A stretch of 63,981 bases of DNA from an uncultured Collinsella sp. GTDB taxonomy: Bacteria; Actinomycetota; Coriobacteriia; Coriobacteriales; Coriobacteriaceae. The notes under the pieces are model-generated. The model had not been told where the DNA came from, did no database searches, and saw only the letters and a list, made by a program, of their open reading frames with translations. Below, in pieces: positions 55,227 to 63,981 of the stretch (position 1 is the stretch's first letter; every line of letters begins with the position of its first letter). Both the position numbers and the translations under genes were made by a program. The stretch is taken from positions 1-63,981 of the forward strand of contig UQTN01000001.1 in assembly GCA_900543945.1 (NCBI GenBank), in the 5' to 3' direction.

Positions 55227-55652
55227 CTAGCGTTGGCGTCGGCGATATTCGCGCACACGGCGCGACAGGTCGGCGAGCTCGTCACGATCGAGCTCTTCCA
55301 AATGCTCGAGATCGTCCATAAAGCGCGCCATGGTGTCCTTTTGACGCATCTTGATGAGCGTGTTGCAGTAGTTCACCGCCACGCCCGTGAGCATGGCGAT
55401 GTAGAAGATGCTGATGACGCTCAAAACGACGGTGATAGCGCGGGCAACCGGCGTCTCGGCCGGGATATCACCGAAGCCGATCGTCGATACGGTCTCAAAG
55501 CTAAACCAGAGGCCGTCGCCAAACGTGAGGGTCGTGGGCTCGGACAGCCAGACGGCCGTCGAGCACAGCAGATAGAAGACGAGAAACAGGCCCGTGATGC
55601 GCGCAAAGCCAGCCTGGCGCAACACGTCAGCAAGCGTCCTCAACTTGTTCAT
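55227..55652 (-). CDS. two-span potassium channel-family protein
   Basis: A 141-residue protein with two membrane helices around a pore loop; the filter is TIGFGD, as in K+ channels. The cytoplasmic C-terminus is charged (DDLEHLEELDRDELADLSRR). ATG 55652 follows AAGAGG. It is short compared with channels bearing RCK domains, so it is probably ungated by known ligands or paired with another subunit. Confidence 0.85.
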   Translation of the reverse strand: MNKLRTLADVLRQAGFARITGLFLVFYLLCSTAVWLSEPTTLTFGDGLWFSFETVSTIGFGDIPAETPVARAITVVLSVISIFYIAMLTGVAVNYCNTLIKMRQKDTMARFMDDLEHLEELDRDELADLSRRVREYRRRQR

Positions 55653-55722
55653 CGCGACCTCTTTTCCCAGACGCCCAATCACATTCGCTCGGTATTGTCC
55701 CACGCCTCCCCCGCAAACGGAA

Positions 55723-55780
55723 CTAGTCATTGGGGACGTTCTTAAATGACTAGTCAAACAAGAACGTCCCCAATGACTAC
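55723..55780. repeat. palindromic repeat, family C copy 2 (REPIN-like)
   Basis: A full 31-bp copy at 55723-55753 is followed by an inverted partial copy. AGTCATTGGGGACGTTCTT (55725-55743) and AAGAACGTCCCCAATGACT (55760-55778) are a perfect 19-bp inverted repeat. Confidence 0.85.
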
Positions 55781-55865
55781 CTGACCGTTTAGCGGTGCGG
55801 TGGCTGAGTGGGCAGGTTGAGCTGGTATCCTTATGTGATACTGTCTCGACTCGATAGGATTACAT

Positions 55866-58670
55866 GTGAAACCTTCCGCCATCCTTCGTTTGGCTCTATA
55901 TCGCACCCTAGCCGTCGCGGTTGCCGTACTCACCGTACTGAGCGCCGTCATGCCTGCCCCCGCCTTTGCCGCCGACTCCGACCACCAGGTCAAGACGGTC
56001 CGCGTTGGCTGGCTCGTCAACAACAAAGGCTTCCAGGAAGGCACGCCGGGCGAGCGCCTCTCGGGATGGGGCTACGAGTACCTCCAGACCCTCTCGTATT
56101 ACACAAAGGGCTGGCAATACGAATACGTTAGCGGCACCTTCTCCGAGCTTATGGACATGCTCGAGGCAGGCGAAATCGACCTCATGCCCAACATCTCGTA
56201 TTCGGCAGAACGCGAGCAGAAGCTGCTCTTTTCCTCAAATCCCGAGGGCACCGAGCGCTACTACATCTACGCCAGGCCCGACCGCGACGATCTGGCCAAG
56301 GGTGACCCCCAGGCGCTCCAAGGCCTCACCATCGGCTGCAACTCTGGCGTTATGCAAACTATCGTCGGCCAGCAGTGGCTCGCCGACGAAGGCGTCACCT
56401 GCACCTATAAAGAAATCGACACCGGCAGTGCCCTCTTTGAGGCGCTTGCAGACGGCGAGGTCGACGCCGTCATCATGAACGATACCATTTCGTCGCCCGA
56501 TGCGTCACCCATATTCTACGTAGGCTCGAGCGACTACTATTTTGCCGTTCCCAAAAGCCGCCCCGATCTGATGAACGACATCAACGCCGCCATGACGACC
56601 ATCGCCCGCGATAATCCGCGCTATAACGAGGAAGTCAAATCGAGTTACTCGACCCAAAACAGTGGCTCGTCATCGCTCACCGGCCCCGAGACCACCTGGC
56701 TCAAAGCAAACGGCAATACCATCACGCTCGGCTATCTTAAAAACCAACTTCCCTACTGCACGCAAAATGACGACGGCGAGATGGAAGGATCGCTCGCCTC
56801 GCTTGCAACGACGTTGCACGACAAGTTTGGTATTACGGTCAAAACAATCGCACTCTCGAACAACAAGCAAATGATCAAAGCCCTTTCCAACGGAACCATC
56901 GATGTCGCCCTGCCATTGTTTCGCGACTACTGGCTCGCCGAGCAGACAGGGGTCATCCAGTCAAACTCGATGGGAACGGTTTCGCTGACCGCCATTCACA
57001 GTGGCAAAAACCTGAACAGCGACCTTAAGAACATCGCTTGTACAAAGAGCACAATCGTTAACCGTTTTGAGCTCGAAAGTCTCTTCCCGAACGCAACAGT
57101 AACCGAGTACTCGAATGACGGCGAGGTGCTCAAAGCCCTCAATGAGGGGAAGGCACGTTGCATCATTGTCCCCAGCACGCGCCTGGAAACTCTCCGCGAC
57201 ACCCACGACATCGAGGATTTCGAAACACAGGAACTCACCAACACGGCGCAGCTATCGTGTTTAATTTCGCGCGGCAAGCCCGAGCTGCTGGGAATCATCA
57301 ATAAGGGCATCGTCAATGCAGGTGAATCGCTCTCTGCAAACAGCTATTTCCCCACATCGTACTCGGCGCAAGAATCGGACACGTTCCAGTTTTTCTATCG
57401 CAACAGCACCGCCATTGCGACTGTTATCATCTGCATCTTGCTCACCAGCATCGCCATCCTTGTCTGGTCGCTTTACCGCGCACAGGAGGAACGGCAGAAA
57501 GCTGATGCCGCCAACACCGCCAAAACCGCTTTCCTCACGCGCATGAGCCACGACATCCGCACGCCGCTCAACGGCATCCTGGGCCTTATCGAAATTGAGG
57601 AATTGAGAGAAGGCGACATGCAGGTCGCCCGCGAAAGCCGCGCCAAGGCGCGCGTTGCCGCCAATCACCTGCTGTCACTGATTAACGACATCCTCGAGAT
57701 GGGCAGGATCGAGGAGTGCAAAGTGACGCTCGAGCACGAATCATTCAACCTTAAAGAGCTGTGCGACAATGCGCTCGTACTGTGCAAGCTCCGCGCATCG
57801 GACCGCGGCATAACCATGCTCGACACCAGCGAGCCCTACGCTGTCGACCAATATATGATCGGCAGCCCCACCCATATTCGGCAGATCCTTGTCAACCTGC
57901 TCGACAACAGCATCAAGTACAACAAGCACGGAGGCACCGTCACGTTCTCATCGACCATCAAACCGGTCGACGACGAGCACGCCGTGTTTTGCTTTAGCGT
58001 CTCGGATACCGGCATTGGCATGACATCCGAGTTTTTGGCACACATTTACGAGCCGTTTGCCCAGGAAGGCGACGATGCGCGCAGCAAGTTCCAAGGAACC
58101 GGCATTGGCATGTCTATCGTCAAATCGCTCATCGATATGATGGGCGGCACGATTGAGATTTCGAGTGAGGTTGGCGTGGGGAGTACGTTTGACGTCCGGA
58201 TTCCGCTCGATATCGACAAGAACCCTCAGATAAAAGAATGTGCAGACACGCAGGTAAGCAGCTGCTCGCTCGCCGGCATGAACGTCCTTTTGGCAGAAGA
58301 TAACGAACTCAATGCCGAGATTGCCCAAGCTCTGCTCGAAAGCGAAGGCATCGTCGTGACTCGCGCCGCCGACGGCAACGAAACGGTCGATCTATATGTT
58401 GGTCGTCCCGCCGGCAGCTTCGATGCAATCCTGATGGACATCATGATGCCGGGCATGGACGGCTACGAGGCAACCCGGGCGATCCGCCTGAGCGAAAAGG
58501 CCGATGCGGCCGACATCCCCATCATCGCGCTCACCGCCAACGCCTTTGCCGAAGACGCCAAGGCGGCACACGACGCCGGCATGAACGCCCATCTGCCCAA
58601 ACCGCTCGACTTTAGCAAGCTCAAAAACATACTCGCCTATATCAAGAAAAACGGGGCTGTTTCGCTATAG
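55866..58670 (+). CDS. hybrid sensor histidine kinase with tandem periplasmic solute-binding domains
   Basis: A 934-residue protein. A signal-peptide-like helix ends at APAFA. Two family-3 solute-binding (SBP_bac_3) domains (about 45-265 and 285-500) are followed by a membrane span (about 521-543, TAIATVIICILLTSIAILVW). HisKA has the phospho-acceptor His562 in SHDIRTPLNG. HATPase motifs VNLLDNSIKY and SDTGIGM follow. A C-terminal receiver has Asp858 in ILMDIMMPGMDG. GTG 55866 follows AGGATTACAT. It senses a small solute, possibly an amino acid, outside the cell. No separate response regulator with an output domain is adjacent. Confidence 0.9.
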   Translation: MKPSAILRLALYRTLAVAVAVLTVLSAVMPAPAFAADSDHQVKTVRVGWLVNNKGFQEGTPGERLSGWGYEYLQTLSYYTKGWQYEYVSGTFSELMDMLEAGEIDLMPNISYSAEREQKLLFSSNPEGTERYYIYARPDRDDLAKGDPQALQGLTIGCNSGVMQTIVGQQWLADEGVTCTYKEIDTGSALFEALADGEVDAVIMNDTISSPDASPIFYVGSSDYYFAVPKSRPDLMNDINAAMTTIARDNPRYNEEVKSSYSTQNSGSSSLTGPETTWLKANGNTITLGYLKNQLPYCTQNDDGEMEGSLASLATTLHDKFGITVKTIALSNNKQMIKALSNGTIDVALPLFRDYWLAEQTGVIQSNSMGTVSLTAIHSGKNLNSDLKNIACTKSTIVNRFELESLFPNATVTEYSNDGEVLKALNEGKARCIIVPSTRLETLRDTHDIEDFETQELTNTAQLSCLISRGKPELLGIINKGIVNAGESLSANSYFPTSYSAQESDTFQFFYRNSTAIATVIICILLTSIAILVWSLYRAQEERQKADAANTAKTAFLTRMSHDIRTPLNGILGLIEIEELREGDMQVARESRAKARVAANHLLSLINDILEMGRIEECKVTLEHESFNLKELCDNALVLCKLRASDRGITMLDTSEPYAVDQYMIGSPTHIRQILVNLLDNSIKYNKHGGTVTFSSTIKPVDDEHAVFCFSVSDTGIGMTSEFLAHIYEPFAQEGDDARSKFQGTGIGMSIVKSLIDMMGGTIEISSEVGVGSTFDVRIPLDIDKNPQIKECADTQVSSCSLAGMNVLLAEDNELNAEIAQALLESEGIVVTRAADGNETVDLYVGRPAGSFDAILMDIMMPGMDGYEATRAIRLSEKADAADIPIIALTANAFAEDAKAAHDAGMNAHLPKPLDFSKLKNILAYIKKNGAVSL

Positions 58671-58711
58671 TTTGTGCTCAACCACCATGCGCAGTAGAAA
58701 GGAAGCCAACG

Positions 58712-59191
58712 ATGTTTAGGCCCTTACGTCGAAAGAAACGCGCCATCACCGACGAGAAAGCGCGCGAACTGCTCGCTACCTGCAAGCGCGGCGTCTTTGC
58801 CGTCAACGGCGATGATGGCTACCCCTATGCCATTCCCGTCAACTACTTCTTTGACGCCGAGCACGACAAGATTTATTTCCATGGCGCCAAGGCTGGCCAC
58901 AAGGTCGATTCACTCAGGCATGATGATAAAGTCTGCTTTACCGTTTACGGCAACGAGTGGTACAAGGACGGCGACTGGGCTCCCTACGTTATGAGTACCG
59001 TTGTCTTTGGTCGTTGTCGCCTGGTAGATGAAGCGCCCGCGTTTATCGAGGACAAAGTCCGTCAGCTCGCGCTTAGGTACTACCCTTCTGCCGAAGAAGT
59101 CGAGGAGGAGATCGCCAAAGACATAAAGGGCGTCCAGCTCTACGAGATTTCGATTGAACATCTTTGCGGCAAGCAGATTCATGAAAAGTAG
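58712..59191 (+). CDS. pyridoxamine 5'-phosphate oxidase-related (NimA-like) protein
   Basis: A 159-residue split-barrel flavoprotein-like protein (CKRGVFAVNGDDGYPYAIPVNYFF, VCFTVYGNEWYKDGDW). The family includes the Nim nitroimidazole reductases that inactivate metronidazole, as well as other flavin or heme binders. It starts 42 bp after the kinase. Function uncertain. Confidence 0.83.
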   Translation: MFRPLRRKKRAITDEKARELLATCKRGVFAVNGDDGYPYAIPVNYFFDAEHDKIYFHGAKAGHKVDSLRHDDKVCFTVYGNEWYKDGDWAPYVMSTVVFGRCRLVDEAPAFIEDKVRQLALRYYPSAEEVEEEIAKDIKGVQLYEISIEHLCGKQIHEK

Positions 59192-59223
59192 CGAATGCGG
59201 AAAACGCGCTCGCTACCCTCTGC

Positions 59224-59266
59224 GCCCCATGTGCCCACGCATTTTGACGGCGTGGGCACATGGGGC
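59224..59266. terminator. 17-bp hairpin between convergent genes
   Basis: GCCCCATGTGCCCACGC and GCGTGGGCACATGGGGC pair perfectly around a 9-nt loop. It probably terminates both flanking genes, although no T-run follows. Confidence 0.75.
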
Positions 59267-59287
59267 AGCACTCGAATCGAGCGCCCC

Positions 59288-60499
59288 CTATACCCCAAAA
59301 ACGTAGCGGTCCAGGCGCTCACACGCCTCCTTTACCCGCGAAAGCGGCAGCGCCAGATTCACACGAATGTGGCAGGGCCCGTGGAACGGGCGGCCGTCCT
59401 GATACCCCACGCCCACGCGCGCCCCCTCGTCGAGCAGCCACTGAATATCGTGGCCATGCTCGCGACACCACTCGGTGCAGTCCAGAAACACCATGTACGT
59501 GCCCTGCGGACGCGAATAGCCCACACCCTCAAAATGCTCGTCCACGTAATTGCAGAAGTACTCGATATTGCCGGCAAGCACCTGGTTGAGCTCGTCCACC
59601 CACTCGTAGCCTTGCGGCTGGTAGGCACCGATAAGCGCATGCATGGAGAGGACGTTCATCTCGTTGTAGTGAGTCTTGTTGGACACGGCGCACACGCGGT
59701 CGCGCAGCGTCTCGTTGTAGATGATGTGGTAGCTGCCGACCAGGCCCGCCAGGTTAAACGTCTTGCTGGGCGCGTAGAGGGCAACCGTGCGCATACGGGC
59801 ATCCTCGCTCACCGACTGCGTCGGGATATGCTTGTGACCGGGCAGGATGATGTCGGACCAGATCTCGTCCGAGATCACCACGCAATCGTGCTGACGATAG
59901 ATGTCCATGGCACGTTCGATCTCGTCGCGCCCCCATACGCGGCCGCAGGGATTGTGCGGCGAGCAGAACACCGCGGCATGGATGTGGTTTTGGGCGAGCT
60001 TTCGCTCCATGTCCTCAAAGTCCATGCGCCACACGCCCCGATCGTCGAGCTTAAGCGGGCTGTGGACAATGCGATAGCCCGCGGCTTCGATAGACTTGGT
60101 AAAGCCGATGTAGGTGGGACTGTGGACCAGTACCGCATCGCCCGGCTGGACATATGCACGCAGCGTCGACACGACACCGCCCAGCACGCCGTTTTCGTAG
60201 CCGATATGCTCCGGCGCCAAGCCCTCAACGCCGTTGCGACGGCTTTGCCATTCGATGATGCGGTCGAAGTACTCGTCACGCGGATTGAAATAGCCAAACA
60301 TGGGATGCTGGGCGCGCTGAATGATGTGTTCCTGAACCGTGGGCACCGTGGCAAAATTCATATCCGCCACCCACATGGGGATGCGGTCGAAGCCCTCGTC
60401 GGGTGCGTTCGGAGCCATGTCGGGAATTTCTCCCCAGGAGTCAACGGCGATGGCGTCCATACCGTGGCGGTCGATAAGCGAGGTAAAGTCGTATTTCAT
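59288..60499 (-). CDS. MalY/PatB-type aminotransferase (cystathionine beta-lyase)
   Basis: A 403-residue PLP enzyme. SPHNPCGRVW, SDEIWSDIILPGHKHIP and APSKTFNLAGL (PLP lysine) match the MalY/PatB branch, which cleaves cystathionine or cysteine conjugates to homocysteine/H2S and pyruvate. ATG 60499 follows GGAG. A general aminotransferase role is the alternative. Confidence 0.88.
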   Translation of the reverse strand: MKYDFTSLIDRHGMDAIAVDSWGEIPDMAPNAPDEGFDRIPMWVADMNFATVPTVQEHIIQRAQHPMFGYFNPRDEYFDRIIEWQSRRNGVEGLAPEHIGYENGVLGGVVSTLRAYVQPGDAVLVHSPTYIGFTKSIEAAGYRIVHSPLKLDDRGVWRMDFEDMERKLAQNHIHAAVFCSPHNPCGRVWGRDEIERAMDIYRQHDCVVISDEIWSDIILPGHKHIPTQSVSEDARMRTVALYAPSKTFNLAGLVGSYHIIYNETLRDRVCAVSNKTHYNEMNVLSMHALIGAYQPQGYEWVDELNQVLAGNIEYFCNYVDEHFEGVGYSRPQGTYMVFLDCTEWCREHGHDIQWLLDEGARVGVGYQDGRPFHGPCHIRVNLALPLSRVKEACERLDRYVFGV

Positions 60500-60611
60500 G
60501 CTGAGCTCCCGTGCAAAGCGGATTGTTTCGGTAGGCGTTATTGTCCACCAGCGTGGGCGGTTTTGGGGCGGAGTTTGGCGCTTAATTTGACGGGTGCGGA
60601 CGAATGGCTGG

Positions 60612-61349
60612 TTAGTCTCGCGCGTCGTTGATGGCGGTTATCGTCAACCTGGTTCCGTCGACCGTAAACGATATGTCAAGCCCAGCGTAAGCCAAATGGT
60701 AAACGCGGTTTGGCTCGTGTTTGCTGCCCGCACGGCGCGGATCTTGGCGGAGCACCTCGATCAAGCCGGGGAGCTTTGTGTCCGGGACCATGTCCCGCAG
60801 CGCTTGCGGGAGCTCGACATCGAGCTCTTGCCATGGCGCGTCCTCAATCCAGCCGCCCGTCGCATCCGGGTGACAGTCCGCAAACGGAATGTAAGGCTTA
60901 ATGTCGTAGATGGGCGTACCGTCGCGCAGGTCGGCCCCCAGCACATGGATGATGGGACCATCGTCGGTGAGCTCGACACGATCAAGCTTGACGCAGGTGA
61001 GCCCGATGGGATTAGGGCGAAACGGACTGCGCGTGGCAAACACGCCCACGCGTTCGGCTCCACCCAGACGCGGCGGGCGCACGGTTTTCGACCATTTTGC
61101 GTTGGTGCCGGACCTATCCTGCGACTTGGCATCGGCGGCTATGTCCTGAGCCGTGCCGCCGGGCGTTCCGTTTTCGAAGCGCCACAGCAGCCATAGGTGA
61201 GAGAAAGAATCCAGGCCCTCAACCGCTGCGTTGGAGGCAAATTCCGGCTCAAAGACGATGCGCCCCTGCAGATGGGGCGCCAAAAAACTGTTGCGCGGAA
61301 TGCCGAACTTCTGCGGCAGGTCGGTATGTATGTGTGCGATAGGTTCCAT
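60612..61349 (-). CDS. trmO: tRNA (t6A37-N6)-methyltransferase TrmO
   Basis: A 245-residue TrmO (TsaA/UPF0066) protein. GLDSFSHLWLLWRF, RPPRLGG and RSPFRPNPIGLTCVKL are family blocks. It methylates t6A37 in tRNA-Thr. The start at 61349 lacks a ribosome site, but a -10-like TACAAT ends 7 nt upstream, so leaderless translation is possible. ATG 61358 is an alternative. Confidence 0.9.
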   Translation of the reverse strand: MEPIAHIHTDLPQKFGIPRNSFLAPHLQGRIVFEPEFASNAAVEGLDSFSHLWLLWRFENGTPGGTAQDIAADAKSQDRSGTNAKWSKTVRPPRLGGAERVGVFATRSPFRPNPIGLTCVKLDRVELTDDGPIIHVLGADLRDGTPIYDIKPYIPFADCHPDATGGWIEDAPWQELDVELPQALRDMVPDTKLPGLIEVLRQDPRRAGSKHEPNRVYHLAYAGLDISFTVDGTRLTITAINDARD

Positions 61350-61491
61350 GCCGGTCATTGTACGGCATGAAGGTGTGAGGCGTCGTGCGCAATTCTTTGT
61401 CGCGGTCCCCCGTCGTGCAACCAACGGTTGCTTGGAAGGGCGTCTGCCGCCGCGTATGCTTAAAGCCATCAACCAGCAGAAAGGAGCCGCT

Positions 61492-62319
61492 ATGGCCTTC
61501 GCAGAAAAGCTCATTGCTGTCCGTCGCGCCCATCACCTAACTCAGGAGCAGCTCGCCGCCAAGCTCTTCGTCACACGCCAAGCCGTCAGCCGTTGGGAGC
61601 GCGGCGAGGTCACACCGGGCATCGACATGATGAAGCTCATTGCCGCCGTGACCGGCGAGCCACTGTCTCATCTGCTCGAAATGCCCGAGTACTATTGTCA
61701 GAGCTGCGGCATGATACTCACGCCCGACGACTGCGGTACCGATGCTCACGGCGCAACGACCGACCATTACTGCAAGTGGTGCTACGACCACGGCAAGTAC
61801 ACCTACGAGACCACGATGGAGGCAATGATCGAGGACTGCGCTCCGCGTCTGGCGCAAAACACCGGCATGTCGCTCGACGAGGCAGTCTCGCTCATGGGTG
61901 CCGTGCTGCCGCAACTGGAGCGCTGGCGTACCGTGCAGGAAAACGAGGAGCGCTACGGCGCCGAGGCACGGGCGCGCTATGGCGATGAGGCTATCGATGC
62001 AGCAAACGAAACGTTACTGGACATGGATCCCCAGACATGGAACGACATGAAGGAACTCGAGCGTGCCATTCTGGGTCAGCTCTCGATTGCCATGGGCGAC
62101 GGCGATCCAAAGAGTAACGAAGCCCGCAAGCTTGTCGCAATGCACCGCCGATGGATTGGCCTTAACTGGGGACACGAGCCCCAGGACGAAGCATACCTGG
62201 GCCTCGCCAATGGTTATCTTGCCGACCAGCGCTTTGTTGACTACTACGACAACCCCTGCGGCACCGGAGCCACAGCGTTTCTGGTACAGGCAATCGAGTC
62301 GTCGTTGACGCGTGCATAG
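61492..62319 (+). CDS. XRE regulator with zinc ribbon and TipAS-like ligand domain
   Basis: A 275-residue protein. The Cro/CI helix-turn-helix (about 4-60) contains LTQEQLAAKLFVTRQAVSRWE. A four-cysteine ribbon follows (CQSCGM...YCKWCYDHG, about 70-105). The C-terminus (about 160-270) resembles the TipAS antibiotic-recognition domain (YGDEAIDAANETLLDM, MHRRWIGLNWGHEPQDEAYLGLANGYL). TipAS is normally fused to MerR. Here it is fused to XRE, suggesting a drug- or thiopeptide-responsive regulator with different DNA binding. ATG 61492 follows AAAGGAG. Confidence 0.82.
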   Translation: MAFAEKLIAVRRAHHLTQEQLAAKLFVTRQAVSRWERGEVTPGIDMMKLIAAVTGEPLSHLLEMPEYYCQSCGMILTPDDCGTDAHGATTDHYCKWCYDHGKYTYETTMEAMIEDCAPRLAQNTGMSLDEAVSLMGAVLPQLERWRTVQENEERYGAEARARYGDEAIDAANETLLDMDPQTWNDMKELERAILGQLSIAMGDGDPKSNEARKLVAMHRRWIGLNWGHEPQDEAYLGLANGYLADQRFVDYYDNPCGTGATAFLVQAIESSLTRA

Positions 62320-62370
62320 ACCGCGGCGGCTTTGGGTATTTCAATCGAAACCTCAACCGATTGGAGACCT

Positions 62371-62616
62371 ATGGCTACTGATCACGAGCTCGCGCTCTAC
62401 GTTATGACCGGCTGCCCGTATTGCATAAAGGTCAAGCGTTTCCTGGCCGATAACGGCGTGACCATCCCCGAGCGCAACATCTCGACCGATACCGAAGCCG
62501 AGCAGGCACTCATCGCCATCGGCGGAAAACGCCAGGTTCCCTGCCTGTTCATCGACGGCAAACCACTCTACGAATCGAGCGACATCATCGCGTGGATACA
62601 GAAGAACCTGCTCTAG
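62371..62616 (+). CDS. glutaredoxin
   Basis: An 81-residue thioredoxin-fold protein with active site CPYC (Cys15, Cys18), the cis-Pro block QVPCLFIDG and the GSH-binding SSDIIAWI. It reduces disulfides or glutathionylated proteins. Since many Actinobacteria lack glutathione, mycothiol or thioredoxin reductase may be the partner. ATG 62371 follows GGAG. Confidence 0.9.
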   Translation: MATDHELALYVMTGCPYCIKVKRFLADNGVTIPERNISTDTEAEQALIAIGGKRQVPCLFIDGKPLYESSDIIAWIQKNLL

Positions 62617-62668
62617 TACGCAATTGCAGTCGGCTCGCCCCGACGTCCAAGCCCATACGACCCAAACA

Positions 62669-62730
62669 TGTACACCAGCATCCAAAGTCGACGTTTTTCG
62701 ACATCTTTGGATGCTGGTGTACAGCTTTTT
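62669..62730 (+). terminator. terminator after glutaredoxin
   Basis: TGTACACCAGCATCCAAAG and CTTTGGATGCTGGTGTACA form a perfect 19-bp stem, with an inner TCGA/TCGA, followed by GCTTTTT. Confidence 0.9.
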
Positions 62731-62747
62731 GCATGGCCCCGGCACAG

Positions 62748-62778
62748 GTAGTCGTTGGGGACGTTCTTAAATGACTAG
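62748..62778. repeat. palindromic repeat, family C copy 3
   Basis: TAGTCGTT...AATGACTA arms around GGGGACGTTCTTA, followed by TTGTTTGA, like the flank of copy 2. Confidence 0.75.
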
Positions 62779-62845
62779 TTGTTTGAGACAGCCTTTGGAT
62801 TATGGCTGTTTGGGGCCATCTGACGTCTCTGGAAAGGGCTCCTTA

Positions 62846-63089
62846 GAGGGCCGTGTTCAAAAAATGGCAAATATGAGTACTGCTACTTGTTTAGTAACAG
62901 CAATTTTAATCATTTCAGGGATCATTCAACGCCCCAAGCGCCCACAGACGGCGTTATTTCTCCCCATATGTTCAATAAAAGAGACGCCTAATGGTATTAA
63001 ATCTCATCAGGGACCTCATTTTTGAACAAAATAAATGCAACCATAATGGCAACAGTACTCATATTTGCCCTTTTTTGCACACAGCCCTC
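62846..63089. repeat. 244-bp unit with 41-bp terminal inverted repeats (MITE-like)
   Basis: 62846-62886 and 63049-63089 are inverted repeats matching at 36 of 41 positions (core GGCAAATATGAGTACTG). The interior is clearly more AT-rich than the surroundings and has no convincing gene. It lies within the 618-bp gap before the IS256 gene; the rest of the gap holds the terminator, the C repeat and the palindromes below. Confidence 0.6.
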
Positions 63090-63134
63090 CAGAATAGTCG
63101 TTAGGAACGGTAGCGCACAGAGATGTGGTGTAAG

Positions 63135-63173
63135 AGGCGGGGCATGCCCCGCCTCCGCCCTTTCCTGAAAGGG
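63135..63173. repeat. two short palindromes upstream of the insertion sequence
   Basis: AGGCGGGGCATGCCCCGCCT (63135-63154) is perfectly self-complementary, followed by CCCTTTC-CT-GAAAGGG (63158-63173). They may mark the end of the insertion element or block read-through into it. Confidence 0.5.
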
Positions 63174-63234
63174 AGGGGACACCGCCTAGAATTCGTCGTT
63201 GGAGTAATGAAGGTGACGAATGGAAGGAAAGGCG

Positions 63235-63981
63235 ATGCCCCAAGAAGAGAGTGTACTGCGCCTCGGCCGCGACGAGGCCCTCGAGGCGGCGAGGCTTTGG
63301 CAGGAGTGCGGCGACGCGCGCGAGTTCGCGTGCAGGGTGCTGGGCAGCGTGATGAACGCGCTGATGGACTCCGAGGCCCAGCAGATGTGCGGCGCGAGCC
63401 GCAATGAGCGCAGCGACGGCAGGGAGAACAGTCGCAACGGCTACCGCCCCAGGTCGCTCAAGACCGCCGTGGGCGACGTGGAGCTCGAGATACCCAAGCT
63501 CAGGCACGGCACCTACTACCCCGAGGGCATGCTCGCGCGATGGTCGCGCGTCGACACCTCGGTGGCCGCCGTCGTGCAGGAGATGTACGTATGCGGCGTG
63601 TCCACCCGCAAGGTCGAGCGCGTGGCGTCCAAGCTGGGCATATCCTCGCTGTCGAGCTCGGAGGTCTCGAGCCTCTGCTCCGACCTCGACGCCGAGGTGG
63701 CGGAGTTCCGCCGCCGCGACCTGTCGGGCACGCCGTGCTGCTACCTGTGGCTCGACGCTACCTATATGAGCTGCAGGGTCGGCTCGTCGGTCGTCTCGCA
63801 GGGCGTCGTGACCGCGATCGGGCTGGGCGCCGACGGGCGCAAGCACTTCCTGGGCTGCGACGTGGTCGACACCGAGAGCGAGGACTCCTGGGCGGCATTC
63901 CTCGGCGGGCTGCGCGAGCGCGGGCTGGCCGGCGTTCGCCTCGTGGTCTCCGACAGCCACGCCGGGCTCGTGGCCGCCGTC
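63235..63981 (+). mobile_element. IS256-family transposase, 3' truncated by window
   Basis: An open frame of 249 codons from ATG 63235 (behind AAGGAAAGG) to the window edge. It carries the IS256/Mutator-family pattern: GYRPRSLKTAVGDVELEIPK, then LWLDATYMSCRVG with the first catalytic Asp, and LVVSDSHAGLVAAV with the second. The catalytic Glu lies beyond the window. The left terminal repeat is not defined; GGGGACACCGCC at 63175-63186 is a candidate. Confidence 0.9.

Overview
The window reads as part of a chromosome from a gut-type Coriobacteriia, most like Collinsella. This is inferred from high GC, actinobacterial-style regulators, GTG starts, a choloylglycine (bile salt) hydrolase, LAxTG-type (class E sortase) surface proteins and many short palindromic repeats. 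No rRNA, tRNA, Cas gene or phage module was seen. Gene density is about one per kilobase, mostly single genes or two- to four-gene operons.

Layout. 1-12.1 kb: an RGG-tailed winged-helix protein (cut by the window edge), a DHA2 drug exporter, two divergent peptide-deformylase homologues, a helix-turn-helix/aminotransferase fusion with its own operator, a LysR/EamA pair, the potassium importer kup, bile salt hydrolase and a purine permease. 12.1-16.2 kb: a tandem duplication of a secreted beta-repeat surface protein that also copied the tail of the purine permease. 16.3-24.8 kb: esterase, uracil permease, MetE-like methyltransferase with a frameshifted LysR gene, HAD phosphatase, a TPP riboswitch driving thiM / thiamine-binding protein / thiE, and a patatin. 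25.1-30.2 kb: two related c-di-GMP proteins and a flavoprotein. 30.3-42.1 kb: Spx/ArsC-like protein, CobW GTPase, trmL, a class II UvrA, an AAA ATPase, a chromosomal TetM-like GTPase, then GNAT and rRNA methyltransferase genes. 42.2-49.6 kb: MATE exporter, a second LysR/EamA pair, ung, SDR, queuosine-precursor transporter, prfC. 49.7-55.8 kb: an 8-site repeat array, a GntR/ABC operon, EamA, ClC, LOG and K+ channel genes. 55.9-62.6 kb: a hybrid histidine kinase with two solute-binding sensors, a Nim-like protein, MalY-type lyase, trmO, an XRE/zinc-ribbon/TipAS regulator and glutaredoxin. An IS256-family element starts at about 63.2 kb and runs off the end.

Most unusual non-coding content: (1) eight copies of a 15-bp motif in strictly alternating orientation, starting exactly every 40 bp (49787-50081); (2) two copies of an apparently undescribed structured element sharing the internal-loop strands GAAAGAGGAG and CGACGATTGA with changed but still paired flanking helices (10083-10192 and 30173-30344); (3) several families of short palindromes that all carry a GGGAC/GTCCC core and tend to sit on stop codons, resembling REP/REPIN elements; (4) a probable small RNA at 38492-38606. 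Two genes look frameshifted (LysR near 20336, the start of the GntR gene near 50209). These may be mutations or assembly errors.
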